Shown here piece by piece: positions 21,571-34,873 of a stretch of DNA of 64,000 nucleotides (position 1 is its first letter; each line of letters starts with the position of its first letter). This DNA is from Microcebus murinus. Taxonomy: Eukaryota > Chordata > Mammalia > Primates > Cheirogaleidae. The position numbers were made by a program, and so were the translations under genes. The stretch covers positions 3,158,375 to 3,222,374 of the forward strand of contig NC_134126.1 in assembly GCF_040939455.1 (NCBI RefSeq), read 5' to 3'. Below the pieces are notes generated by a model that saw only the letters and a list, made by a program, of their open reading frames with translations, searched no databases and was not told the origin of the DNA.

Positions 21571-24173
21571 ACCATACTTCCATATGATTTAAATAAATGA
21601 ATAAAGGACACATCTTCCTACAGAGTAATTGCAAATCATATACGTAGAAGGAATGCTGGAAATTAAAAATTATTATATTGCCATATGAACAATTGCTACA
21701 TTCAAGACCAATGATTAATGATAAAATTTGTGGATACAAAATTAAGGAGAACATTTGCATAACCTCAAAGTATCTTATCTTGAAAGACATTAATTTCTCT
21801 GGTAATTTTAGCACTTGTGCACATACTATTTAATAATCCACCAAGATATAGAGTTTAATTACCCCTCCTAAATATGAGTATTGATATGAGTACCTAAATA
21901 TTATATTTCTAATAATGTTTTTATACATTTAAAATTATATCTAATGGAATATAAATAAAATAAACAATAGATCCACTGGGAATGGACAAACCATCAAAGA
22001 AGATCTCAGACAACAGGAACACATATGTAAAACTCAGTGGGCTACATCTCACTTGGTTTTGACTAACAATTACTCCTGGAAATTGAAATAATTGAATTAC
22101 TAAGAAAATTGATGAAAAAACGGTACCAAGGACATTTGAAACTATGCAATCTAGCAGTTGATAAAAACAGTTGACAAATTATTGCCCAGCTTGAATCATG
22201 CTAAATTAATATCAGACTCAGTCAGCTAAAAATAAACTTGAGATGGACAACAGAACAGACTGAGCATAATGCCAAGGCTAAGTTACGGATACCACAAACC
22301 ACCGATGTAATAACATAACAAGTGCATGTGTCAGAGATTTGATCATACACACCACACACATGTGCCAAACCATGACAAGTGAATAATAAATACTATCATA
22401 AGCATACAAACAACAAAATTGAAAATTATTAAAATAAATAAATCATAGATTAAGAAGCCTGTTTATGTTTATTGCCTCCTAAGGACTTACCTTCACCTGA
22501 CGACTCAGCATGGAACTTGCAGTGGGATTGCTCTCTCGGATGACGTTTCACAGATCCTCCACAGTGAACCCTAAACATAAGGGTGATAGGAAAAATGAAC
22601 AAAATTGTGGGAAGGGAAGTGAAACCAAACTGTTAACTCCAAGAGAACAATAAAGAATGGATAGAGAAACAATATGAAGTTAGCCTTAGCCATTGAAATT
22701 GGATGGTTTAATCATTATATTAAGGGAAATTAGAAGAAAATAAAAATTTGCATAAAGCCATTTGTAAAATGCTGCAAAGGTCAAAGAAAATAATGTGTGA
22801 GACATGCCTATAAAAATCCCTTTTTTAAAAAATTGGAACTTATTATTTCCTTGTTGGCAGAGGCCACTTATTAACTGCTGAGCAGTGCCTTAGAGGAGAA
22901 TTAACAAAAAATATTTATTCAAAGCCCTGATTTATACAGTGTATGATACAGTACTCACAGTCTTGGTGGGGATAATCAGTCACAGAAAGTACTGGAGTGA
23001 AGGTTCAAGAATGTCTTAAATATTAAATTGCCTCCTCTGCAGATTGAGATAGAGTTACTTTGCTAAATGGGAAAGCAACTAAATATTTTGAGGACAGAGC
23101 TGGCATATGATTTTCTTTAATTTATTCGTTTATAAAGGTTAAACACTTGAAGTTTGAGAAGAGATAGAAATCATGATATAAAGACTAAGACATATTTACC
23201 AGATAAATAAGGATACTCACTCTAAATTTTAGAGCAATTCAAAACCCATTCTGTGAAGAAAATCACAGTAAGTTATTCATTGTCTTAATTAAGATTTAAA
23301 TAGCCAAAACTCTACCTTTTTATTAGCAATAATTCTATTTGTATTAGATAATTTCAAGTTGTTTGATAATGTTTTATGTTTTAATTCCTATACTTGAGAA
23401 TTGTGAAGATGAAATAAGCACAAAGTATTTTATTTATATTTTTCTATTTTAGAAAGATTTTTCTCTTTGAGAAGTTGGAGTTATGTGTTAGTATAAACAC
23501 TAATCTAAGAAAGTTATATACTTTTCACTTTAAAAACTCTGAAAAATAACTATGAACCAGAATTCTCACATTTGTTTCCTTTGGCACTCAGATTGACTTA
23601 GGTTACAAGAATAATAAAAATAAATTATATTAAATAAAAATAATTATTATTAGGTTAGCAAACTGTTAGAAATTTTGGCTGAGTGCATTTTTAGCATTTA
23701 GAATTTACATCTTTTGACTTATATGCATGATTTGTTTAGTTAATTGATTTTGTACATTCTTCCAGATTTATGTTTATTTATCTATTCATGTAATGCAAAT
23801 GATGGTCAGCTCATGGAAAGAACATTTAGACTTTACTTAGTGCCCTGAATAAAAATAAGTTCAGAATAGGCGATGAAACCTTTCAGACAGAAAATATATT
23901 TCTCATAATGAAACTTAATCCCTTAGCATATTCTAGAGGTTAAAAAGTTACCCCTAATAATGGAAGGCAAATTGGAAATTCATATTTTCATTGACTCAAA
24001 ATTAAACATTATGACCAAAAGTCTCAACATAGAATGCTAGATATATAATATAGTCCTTCAAATTAGATAATAATGGAAAGTAGAAATATTGAAAATATAA
24101 TGATTTAGGAATAGTCAAATCAGTTTTTTATATAATTCTTCCAGAAAATAGTGTCTGTGAAATGTACCAATCC
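21571..24173. other. AT-rich sequence, no recognised gene
   Basis: About 2.6 kb without recognised coding regions or clear repeats. Confidence 0.5.
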
Positions 24174-24220
24174 AATTTATATCAAAAACAATTTATATCA
24201 AAACAATTTATATCAAAAAC
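24174..24220. repeat. Three tandem 15-16-bp units
   Basis: AATTTATATCAAAAAC, then the same unit with one A fewer, then the full unit again. A short, probably slippage-derived tandem repeat. Confidence 0.95.
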
Positions 24221-25312
<1,092 letters not shown>

Positions 25313-25417
25313 AATTCCATTCCTGACTTCTTTAATTCTCTTTGTATAAAATTTTGAAGAAAATGTTGCATATTATTATGAAGAAATAACAAGATATTAT
25401 ATTTATGAATTATTTCT

Positions 25418-25810
25418 AAAAATTTTTATTCTTGATTATTATGGGTATATAATATTTATATATATTTATAGGGTAAACACAGTATTTTGATGGAGGATAA
25501 TGTTATGTTACGTGAGATAAGCTAAGACAAATATCACACGTTTTCACTCATTTGTGGGAGCTAAATATTAAAACAGTTGATCTTATGGAGACAGAGAGTA
25601 GCACAATGGTTACCAGAGGCTGAGAAGGGTAGCAGGGAGCAAGGAATAAAATGGGAATGGCTAATGGGTGCAAAAATGTAGTTGGATAGAATGAACAATA
25701 TTTGATAGCACAAGAAAATGATTATAATCAACAGTAAGTTAGGCTATATTTTAAAATAACTAAAAGAGTAGAATTGGAATGTTCCTAACACAAAGGAATT
25801 TTCACATTGT
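25418..25810 (-). mobile_element. Short L1 3' end with inverted internal segment
   Basis: 25418-25490 is antisense L1 3'-terminal sequence ('ttattatgggtatataatat', 'tatttatagggtaaacacag', 'tattttgatgg'). From about 25491 to 25810 the plus strand is sense L1 3'UTR: 'gagataagctaagacaaatatcacacg', 'cactcatttgtgggagctaaatattaaaac', 'ggttaccagaggctgagaagggtag', 'actaaaagagtagaattggaatgttc'. The two abut in opposite orientation, as produced by twin priming of a minus-oriented insertion. Confidence 0.65.
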
Positions 25811-27199
25811 AGATAGATATCAGTTATGTAAAATACTTTGGACAGTATCTTACTATTATTATGCAGGTCATTGTTACCATTTTTCTAGATGTTATTCTAC
25901 TCCTAGCCTGAGTAGAAGTTGGATCTTACTTACTCCTACTGCATTTTGAAAATGCACTACAAATTTAAAAAATATATAGTCGTATATTCAATATTTAATA
26001 TATTTAAATTATATAGTCATATATTTAGTATATTAAAATTAAAATTATATGGTTATATGTTCAATATGATATAAACTATTTCAAAAATTTTTAAGCCATG
26101 GTGGCAAATATTTATGAATTAAGATATTTGAATAAATGTCCACAGATGATGCTGAAGATTCTGATACTTCTACTCAAGTTTGTCTTATTGTAATCTAGCA
26201 CAATAAAAATATAGATTCTTGTAGTGTTTCCCATTGGAGGATTAACCAACTAAAAGAAATCAGGAATCTTATCTCTTATTTTAAAATATAATGTTATTAA
26301 GAAACTTTGATTTTTCTCTATTAGTTTCTTACTATAGTAAATATTTCCTATAGTGTTATGCATAATGATCTTTATTTGTATTACCAATTTCTTAGAGACA
26401 ATTAATTACAAATGTTATAAATTTGTTTAACATACATTTTTATTTCATTACAGTGTAATGTATACACACATACAGAAATATGTTGATGTTTCTTATGTCA
26501 GCTTCCCATACAACACTAATAAATATGAGAAGTGGAGTTGTCAAGGTATGCTAAGAGAAATCTGGAATTAATAATATTAGGATGTCAAAAAAAATTTGAG
26601 ATATCATTAAGCAGACTAGTGTGTATAGATTATGTTGCTCTTTTATCTCCCACTTACTATTTTACTCTCCATAATATATATGTTCTCAGTTCCTGGAAGA
26701 GGTTGATAGTATCAGCAGTTATGGGAAATAAAATGCTTTGCTTTGAAAATACCTTTTTAAATCTTTATTAAAGATTTTTTTGTTTGTTTTTCATTTTTTA
26801 TTGCTGTTAATTCAAGGAAAAATGGTTGCATAAAATCCAGTCTGTTCTAGAAATATAAGTGGCCCTTCCAGTACATAACATTTCAAATATCAAAGTATAT
26901 GGTAAACATACAAATAAAGAGAAGGTAACATACCTCCTGTGTACAGTACAGTATTTTAAATCATAAAATAAGCTCCATAAAGTACAACTGGCAAGTGATT
27001 CACAATGCAGTCCACACGCATGAATGGATATTACATCCATCACTATTTCTGACAGGATTATTATGATAACCTTTTAATTAATTGGTTTCCATACTTCCAT
27101 TATAGAACACAGTCCATGATTCATAGTAATTTCAGGGAACATTGTAGAAAGCAAATCTAGCAGAAATAACACTAACAGCTGCACAAAGCAATAAGATTT
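25811..27199. other. AT-rich sequence with a TATA-rich repeat cluster
   Basis: At about 25975-26075 the words 'tatatagtcatatattcaatat' and 'ttaatatatttaaattatatag' recur with a period near 40 bp, about three imperfect copies. No gene was recognised elsewhere. Confidence 0.5.
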
Positions 27200-27600
27200 C
27201 CTTGTAGTTGAAGTAGGCAGGGTGTAGGGAGGAGATTTTCTTGCTCTGCTTAAAGAAGTGAGCTACAATCTAGTAAGAGGGTCATATGACTGAGACCTGA
27301 GTGAGGCCATGAAAAGCTGAGAGCAACCTCTGGCCAACTGCCAGCAGGGAAATGGGGCCCTCAAACCCACAACAAGAGGGATTTACTTTGCCAACAACCT
27401 GTTTGACCTTGCAAGAGTATATTTTCAGATGCAAGTGCAGTTTGGTAAACACCTTGCTTTCAGCCTAGTATGTCTCTGAGCAAAGAACCCAGCTGTGCCA
27501 TGCCCAGACTTCTGTCCTGCAGAAGCTGGAGATAATAAATGAGAGTTGTTTTACGCCATTAACTGATACCTAGAATGTATCAGCAGCTGTTAGTCAGGAA
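27200..27600 (+). mobile_element. MLT1-like MaLR LTR
   Basis: The order 'gggtcatatgactgagacctgagtga', 'gagcaacctctggccaactgccagcag', 'caacaacctgtttgaccttgc', 'ctctgagcaaagaacccagctg', 'cttctgtcctgcagaagctg' and 'gagataataaatgagagttgttttacgcc' follows MLT1-type LTRs to their 3' end. The 'ataataaat' segment is the polyadenylation region. Confidence 0.65.
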
Positions 27601-27756
27601 AAAAGCCATGAAAAAGACTTTTTTACCTCTATGCATCCATTTCACCCATGCTATGCATGCATTTCAACACTTACAGTCCACTGTCGTAACTGTTTATGCG
27701 TCTGTGTGCCATATTACACAGAAATATGGTGTTTTTTTAACCAAATGATTGACATT

Positions 27757-27890
27757 TCATTGTCATAATTGTACATAATTTGGGGATGCATGTCCTATTT
27801 TAATACATGTATACAATGTATAATGATCAAATCAGGGTAATTTGGATATCTATAACCTCGTTTATCTTTCTTTGTGTTAGGAACAGTTTA
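27757..27890 (-). mobile_element. L1 3'UTR fragment, antisense
   Basis: 'tttaatacatgtatacaatgtataatgatc', 'aaatcagggtaatttggatatctataacctc' and 'tttgtgttaggaac' are the antisense 3'UTR of L1PB/L1MA-type elements. Confidence 0.75.
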
Positions 27891-28539
27891 TTCACCACAG
27901 TATCTCTAATAATTAGCACATTTAATGACACTTAGTACATAATTAAGAAACTGCTGATTAAATGAATAAACAAACATATGAATAAATCATGAGTTAGAAA
28001 TATGCCTTTAGGAAGACTGAAAAGGGAGCAAATAAATACATAAGTAAATAAACACACTAGGTAAAATATATATATATATGTATATATATACACATATGCA
28101 CATGTATAGTGTAAAGAATATATGTAAATGCACATGTTTATATGTGCCTGTGAGCTTCATCTGTCACTTTTGAAGTAGAGAAAGCATTTAGGTATGTCTC
28201 TGTGGTGGTTATGATCTGGGAAACGAATTATAAGTCGGACTATGAATAAAAGTCTTTTAGATAGCCAACAAAATAACCATCTAGAGTACCCTTATTTGTA
28301 AAAGGTAAAACAAATTTGATTTGTTCATTCAGCTGATCAAAACAAAGTGGAATCTAATTGAATCCAATTAAGCAGAATTTCTGTGGCAAATATAATTCTA
28401 AAAGCTCATTGGCTAATTGAAAAATCTTATCTCTATAATTTATCCCAGAAATTGGAGTATCGTGCGCTGACAGAGCTGTGAGAGGAGGTTAGTGTTGGGG
28501 CACTAGCACGGCATGCCTCCAGCTCGCCCGCAGCGGGCC
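27891..28539. other. AT-rich sequence with a TA/CA microsatellite
   Basis: A TA-rich run with CA interruptions lies at about 28068-28110. From 28440 the sequence becomes GC-richer as it enters the minisatellite. No gene was recognised. Confidence 0.55.
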
Positions 28540-28759
28540 CACCTGGAGGGCACAGGTCACCTGGAGGGCGCAGGTCACCTGGAGGGCGCGGACCCACCTG
28601 GAGGGCACAGGTCACCTGGAGGGCACAGGTCACCTGGAGGGCGGGGGCCCACCTGGAGGGCACAGGTCATCTGGAGGGCACAGGTCACCTGGAGGGCACG
28701 GGCCCACCTGGAGGGCACAGGTCACCTGGAGGGCACAGGTCACCTGGAGGGCGCGGGTC
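28540..28759. repeat. 18-bp minisatellite with a 55-bp higher-order period
   Basis: Twelve units beginning CACCTGG (one CATCTGG) start at 28540, 28558, 28576, 28595, 28613, 28631, 28650, 28668, 28686, 28705, 28723 and 28741. The spacing is 18, 18, 19 repeated. Three monomers therefore make a 55-bp unit, present four times. The third monomer of each set ends in a variant (gacc, ggcc, ggcc, ggtc). Monomer consensus is CACCTGGAGGGCACAGGT. Frames through it are repeat artefacts. Confidence 0.96.
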
Positions 28760-29726
28760 ACCGCGGCCGGCCAGCGTGCGCAGGAAGCTGACCTGCCCGC
28801 GCCGTCCAGTTTGAGTACATGTCTTCAAATAAGTGTTGTTCTAAGATATATTAAAATGTGTAGAATGGTGACGTCAAAAACACATTTCTTGAACTATCTT
28901 AATTATATTTATTATATAAATCCCATTTTCTTGGGAGACTTTAAAGTACTCTTCTAGTACAGTTGCTCACATTCTTTAGTTTTCCTTATGTTTACAAAAC
29001 CTATGTATTATCTGTTGCACATAAAACACTAAGATATCCTTACAGCATAAAAACAAAATAATTTGATCACCTTTGAATCTGAGTGAATCTATCAAAATAA
29101 TGTATTACTGTCAATATGAAATATTTTAAGAATATCACAAATCAGTTAAAGTACTGTGAATTTGAGATTATCTTTTTAATTTCGTTGGTGATATTACTTG
29201 GACTGAATATCGGCTCCATAATGAAAAGAATCCTGAATTTAAATATCACTGTTTGCCACAGTTAATAAAAGCAAATCAGTTATTTTTCTCAAGCCTTCAT
29301 ATTCCAAATCTGTGAAATAAAACTAACCTTATTTTCATGTGAAAAACACAAAAATAATTTAAAATATTTCAAAATATTTAACAAAATGAATGGAAAATAC
29401 TTACTTTATTCCAAAGCAGTCTCTACAATTTTTGTAATTGGTCTTCTAAATTTCTTTAAATTATTTAAATCAAAATAAAAGTTTTTGGATTAGTTTTTGG
29501 TTAAATTAGCATTCTATTTAATTACAAAAGAAGTTAAAATTTTTTTCCTAGACTTAACGACAGAAGCTTCAAGGGGGTATGGGATAGAAGTGGCAGAGGT
29601 TGTAGCTAAAGGAAGTAGCTTCCTGGAACCTGCTGGATCCCAGTTTACACTCCTCCACCACGTAGTAGCCCGACCTCCAACTTCCTCAGTGCATCCTCTG
29701 GACACGTTATTCTGATTTTAGAGTAT
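28760..29726. other. No recognised gene
   Basis: AT-rich sequence. A GC-richer stretch at 29560-29710 ('ggcagaggttgtagctaaaggaagtagc') looks like an interspersed repeat but I cannot name it. Its open frames on both strands are not convincing. Confidence 0.4.
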
Positions 29727-29739
29727 TCTATTTCCTATT
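29727..29739. repeat. Probable left target duplication of the long L1
   Basis: TCTATTTCCTATT here matches TCTGTTTCCTACT at 36396-36408 with two differences. Each copy directly abuts an end of the L1. Confidence 0.7.
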
Positions 29740-29964
29740 TTTTTTTTAATTTCGGCATATTACGGGGGTACAGATTTTAAGGTTTCAATAAACACCCATT
29801 CCCCCCCTACCCCCACAAGTCTGAGTCTCCAGCATGACCATCCCCCAGATGGTGCACATCTCACTCATTACGTATGTATATACCCGCCCCCCTCCCCCTC
29901 CCACCTGCCCAATACCCTATTACTGTAGTACCTATGTGTCCACTTAGGTGCTGCTCAGTTAATA
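29740..29964 (-). other. L1 3'UTR with G-quadruplex-prone tracts
   Basis: On the L1 sense strand two G-rich tracts occur, complementary to plus-strand C tracts near 29799-29814 and 29883-29902. The second has four or more G runs of three or longer in 20 bases. A polypurine or G-rich tract is a regular L1 3'UTR feature. Confidence 0.8.
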
Positions 29965-32900
29965 CTAATTTGGTGGTGAGTATATGTGGTGCTTGTTTTT
30001 CCATTCTTGGGATACTTCACTTAGTAGTATGGGTTCCAGCTCTAACCATGAAAATATAAGATGTGCTATATCACCGTTGTTTCTTAGAGCTGATTAGTAC
30101 TCCATGGTATACATATACCACATTTTATTAATCCATTCTTGGATTGATGGGCACTTGGGCTGTTTCCACAGCCTTGCAATTATGAATTGTGCTGCTATAA
30201 ACATTCGAGTGCAGGTGTCTTTTTTGTAGAGTGTCATTGGATCTTTTGGGTAGATGCCCAGCAATGGAATTGCTGGATCAAATGGTAGATCTACTCGTAT
30301 CACTTTAAGATATCTCCATATTGCTTTCCACAGAGGTTGAACTAGTTTGCAGTCCCACCAGCAGTGTAGGAGTGTTCCTCTCTCTCCGCATCCATGCCAG
30401 CATTTATTGTTTGGAGATTTTTTTGATAAAGGCCATTCTCACTGGAGTTAAGGGATATGCCATTGTGGTTTTGATTTGCATTTCCCTGATGATTAGAGAT
30501 GTTGAGCATTTTTTCATATGTTTGTTGGCCTTTCTTGTGTTATTTAGAAAAGTTTCTGTTCAAGTCCTTTGCCCACTTTTTAATGGGGTTATTTGATTTT
30601 TTCTTGCTGATTTTCATGAGTTCTAAGTATATTCTAGTTATCAGTCCCTTATCGGATGCATAGGATGCAAAAATTTTCTCCCATTCTGTAGGTTATCTGT
30701 TTACTTTCATGACTATTTCTTTGGCTGTGCAGAAGCTTTGTAGTTTGATCATGTCCCATTTATTTATTTTTGTTGCTGCTGTGATTGCCTTTGGGGACTT
30801 CTTCATAAACTCTTTGCCTAGGCCGATGTCTAGGAGAGTGTTTCCAACTTTTCCCTCTACAATTCTAATAGTTTCATACCTTAGATTTAAGTCTGTTATC
30901 CAGCGTGAGTTGATTTTTGTGACAGGTGAAAGGTGTGGGTCCTGTTTTAGCCTTCGACAGTTGGCAATCCAGTTTTCCCAGAACCATTTATTCAAAAGGG
31001 ATTCTTTTCCCCAGCGTATGTTCTTGTCTGCTTTGTAAAAGATTAGATAGCTATATGAAGATGGTTTTATTACAGGATTCTCTGATCTGTTCCACTGGTC
31101 AATATTCCTATTTTTTGTGCCAATACCATATTGATTTAATTTACAGGTCTGTAGTATAGTTTGATATCTGGCATATTAATGCCTCCCACTTTGTTTTTCT
31201 TGCCTAGAATTGCTTTTGATATTCAGGGTCTTCTTTGGTTCCATATGAAGCATAAAATTATGTTTTCTATGTCTATGAAGAATGCTGATGGGATTTTAAT
31301 AGGTATTTCATTGAATCTGTAGATCAGTTTGGGTAGTATAGACATTTTAATGATGTTGAGTCTGCCAACCCACGAGCATGGTATGGATTTCCATCTGTTT
31401 ACATCCTCTGCTATTTCCTTCCTCAGTGTTTCATAGTTCTCCCTGTAGAGGTCTTTTACCTCCTTGGTTAAGTATATTCCTAGGTCCTTTAATTTCTTTG
31501 TTGCTATTGTGAAGGGAATTGAGTCTTTGATTTGGTTCTCAATTAGATTGTTGTTGGCATATATGAATGCCTCTGATTTCTGTGTATTGATTTTGTATCC
31601 TGAGACTTTACTAAATTCATTGATCAGTTCCAGGAGTTTCTTGGTTGAATCTTGGGGTTTTCTAGATATAATATCATATCATCAGCAAACAGTGAAATTT
31701 TGATCTCTTCTGGCCCTATTTGGATACCTTTAATTCCATTTTCCTGTCTGATTGCTGTAGCCAGTACTTCCAGCACTATGTTGAACAGAAGTGGAGATAG
31801 TGGGCAGCCTTGTCTGGTTCCATTTCTAAGTGGGAATGCTTTCAATTTTTCCCAATTCAGTATGATGTTGGCTATGGGTCTGTCATATATGGCTTGTATC
31901 ATATTTAGGTATGTCCCTTCTATGCCTATTTTCTTAAGTGTTCATATCATGAAAGGGTGTTGAATTTTGTCAAAAGCTTTTTCTGCATGTTTTGAAAGAA
32001 TCATGTGGTCTTTGTTTTTGCTTCTGTTTATGTGGTGAATTGCATTTATAGATTTTCATATGTTGAACCATCCCTGCATCCCTGGGATGAAGCCCACTTG
32101 GTCGTGATGGATTATTTTTTTGATAAGCGTCTGGATTCGGTTACCTAGGATTTTGTTGAAAATTTTTGCATCTATATTCATTAGGGATATTGTTCTGTAG
32201 TTTTCTTTTTTTGTTGCATCCTTTCCTGGTTTTGGTATCAGAGTAATATTCGCTTCATAAAAGGTGTCGGGGAGGTTTCAATTCTTCTTGATGTTGTGGA
32301 ATAGTTTCTGCAAGATAGGTACTAGTTCTTCTTTGTAAGTGTGCTAAAATTCAGTTGTGAAACCATCTGGACCGGGACTTTTCTTTTTAGGGAGATTTTT
32401 AATTGCTGTTTCTATTTCAGCTGTTGAGATTGGTCTGTTCAGGGAATCTATTTTTTCCTGGTTGAGCCTAGGGAGGCTGTGTGTTTCTAGAAATTTGTCC
32501 ATTTCCTCCACATTTTCCAGTTTGTGTGCATAAAGATTTTTGTAGTATTCATAAATTATATCCCGTATCTCTTTGGGATCAGTTTTGATATCTCCTTTAT
32601 TGTTCCTGATGGAGCTTATTAGAGATTTCTCTTTTCTGCTTTTCATTAGCTTAGCCAATGGTGTGTCAATTTTGTTTATTTTTTCAGGGAACCAACTTTT
32701 TGTTTTATTAATCTCCTGAATAGCTTCCCTGTTTTCAATTTCATTTAGTTCTGATTTGATCTGGTAGATTTCACCTCTTCTGCTGGGTTTGGGGTTGGTC
32801 TGTTCTTCTTTTTCCAGCTCTTTGAGTCATTTCATTAGATTGTCTATTTGTGATCATTTTGTCTTTTGGTTATAGGCATTTATGGAGATAAACTTTCCTC

Positions 32901-33831
32901 TCAGAACTGTTTTAGCTGTGTCCCAGTCGAGTTGATAACTTGTCTCTCCATTGTCATTTTCTTCATAGAATTTTTTTATTTCTGTCTTGATTTCTTCATT
33001 TATGAACTAATCATTTAGTAGGAGGTTGTTTAATTTCCACGTTTTAGTGTAGAAATGTGAGTTTCTGTTAGGGTTGATTTCTACTTTTATTCTACTGTGA
33101 TCTGAGAAGGTACATGGTATGATTTCTATTTTTTTAAATTTCTTGAGATTTTCTTTGTGTCCTAGGATATGGTCAATCTTAGAGAACGTCCCGTGAGCAG
33201 ATGAGAAGAACGTATATTGAGTGGATTTTGGGTAGAATGTTCTGTAGATATCTGTCAGACCCAATTGTTCTAGAGTTTTGTTTAAGTCCATTATTTCTTT
33301 ATTAATTTTCTGTTTGGAAGATCTGTCTCGTGCCGTCAGTGGGGTGTTGAAATCTCCAGCGATTATGGAGTTGCTATTAATCCAATTGCTTAGCTCCAGT
33401 AAGGTTTGCTTTATGAATCTGGGTGCACCTAAGTTGGGTGCATATATATTTAAAATTGTTATCTCTTCTTGTTGGACTGTGCCCTTCACCATTATATAAT
33501 GACCCTCTTTGTCTTTTACTACTTTTGTTGGTTTAAAAACTAAATCGTCTGAAATTAGAACTGCCACACCAGCCTTCTTAAGGCTTCCACTTGCCTAGAA
33601 TACTGATCTGCACCCTTTTACTTTCAGTCTATATGCATCCTTGTAGGTTAGATGTGTTTTCTGAAGACAGCATATACTTGTACTGTATTTTCTTATCCAT
33701 TCAGCCAGCTTATGTCTCTTGAGTGGAGAGTTTAAGCCATTCACATTTATTGAGAGAACTGATCGGTAAGGTAGATTATTGTTCATTCTGTTGGGTTGGA
33801 TGCTGTTGCTCTGATTTCTCTCTCTAGCCAT
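29965..33831 (-). pseudogene. L1 ORF2 (endonuclease and reverse transcriptase), disrupted
   Basis: ORF2p nicks target DNA and primes reverse transcription from the nick. The endonuclease domain (33007-33831) shows INVNGLN, CCLQKTHL, GDFNTPL, KIDHILG and SDHSRIK. The Gln-Glu expected in the catalytic loop reads Gln-Lys, so the metal-binding Glu appears lost. A stop at 33595 interrupts the domain. The reverse transcriptase keeps [23 protein letters not shown] and the catalytic FADD (31624-31902), but stops and a frameshift break it. The C-terminal part is visible at 30693-30995 ([10 protein letters not shown]...) and 30094-30303 (IPLLGIYPKD, CTRMFIAAQ). The frame is again stopped at 30094, about 43 codons before the original end near 29965. 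The start could be 33831 or an internal Met about 15 codons later. Confidence 0.95.
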
Positions 33832-33869
33832 TGTATTATCTGGCCTTTAATCTTTGGGTTTTTGTTGTT

Positions 33870-34873
33870 TTATATTTGTGAGTTTTTATTATGGTGTTCC
33901 GTGCGTAAAACTGTTTTGAGTACTTGTAGGGCCGGTCTGGTCTTGGTGAACTCTCTGAGACTTTGCTTGTCTGAGAATGTCTTTATTTCTCCTTCATATA
34001 TGAAGCTTAGTTTTGCAGGGAATAAGATTCTGGACTGGGCATTGTTTTGTTTCAGAAGAGTGAGAATGTGGGGCCACAGTCTCTCCTTGCTTGTAAAATC
34101 TTATTTGAGAAGCCTGGTGTTATTCGAATTGGCTTTCCCTTGTATGTTACTTGCTTCTTTCATCTTACAGCTCTTAGAAGGGCCTCTTTAGTTGATATTT
34201 TGGTCAGTCTGATGACTGCATGATGTGACGTCTTCCTGTTTGCATTGAATCTCCCAGGGGTCCTCTGAGCTTCTTGAACTTGTATATTGATATTTTGAGC
34301 AAGGCCTGGGAAATTTTCCTCTATTATATCTTCAAATAGCTTGTCCAACCCTTGAGTGTTGTCTTCGTCTCCTTCTGGTAACCCTATGACCCTCACATTA
34401 GGTTTCTTCACATAATCCCACATCTCTTGTAGGCTTTGCTCTTTTCTTTTTTTTCTCTGCTCTATCTCTGTGACGGTTTTATTTAGTTGGAGGGTGTTAT
34501 CTTCAAGCTCTGAGATTCTTTCTTCTGTTTGATCTACCCTGGTCTTGAGACTTTCCACTGTATTTTTTAGTTCCCGGAATTGATTTTTCATTTCCAGGAG
34601 TTCAGTTAAACTTTTCTTCATTGTGTCTATTTCTTTAGTGAACTTTTGTTCTAGGTCCTGTAGGCCTTTTGTGGTTTCTTTGTGTTGGTTATTGAGTTGT
34701 TCTTGCAGGTCGGTAAGTTTTCTTATGATCCACATATGAAATTCCTCTTCTGTCATTTTGGTTGCCTGATTTGGGTTGGTGTCCATTTCTAGGGGGCTGG
34801 TGCTCCTCCTTGGGGGTGTGTTTTCCGTTTGGTTCTTCATATTTCCTGAGTTCCTTCGCTGATTTCTTCCCAT
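33870..34873 (-). pseudogene. L1 ORF1 (RNA-binding coiled-coil protein), truncated
   Basis: ORF1p is the trimeric RNA-binding chaperone of the L1 particle. The intact part (34160-34873, 237 residues) contains a basic N-terminus, a heptad-rich coiled coil (roughly residues 50-155: MKNQFRELKNTVESLK, RISELEDNTLQLN), and an RRM-like domain from about residue 170 (RVIGLPEGDEDN, GLDKLFEDII). A stop follows ALLRAVR at 34160. The usual C-terminal domain is still recognisable downstream out of frame (SFIYEGEIKTFSDKQ, then FTKTRPALQ) to about 33870. A complete family member is near 338 residues, so roughly the last third is lost. Confidence 0.93.

Noticed and set aside
28540..28759. Tandem CTCF sites
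   Set aside because: CCACCTGGAGGGC only partly resembles the CTCF core and breaks at key positions, so it is not supported.
28513..28791. 92-codon plus frame and 76-codon minus frame
   Set aside because: Translations of the 18-bp minisatellite; an 18-bp unit stays in frame and contains no stop.
30321..31963. Several plus-strand frames within the long L1
   Set aside because: They are antisense shadows of ORF2.
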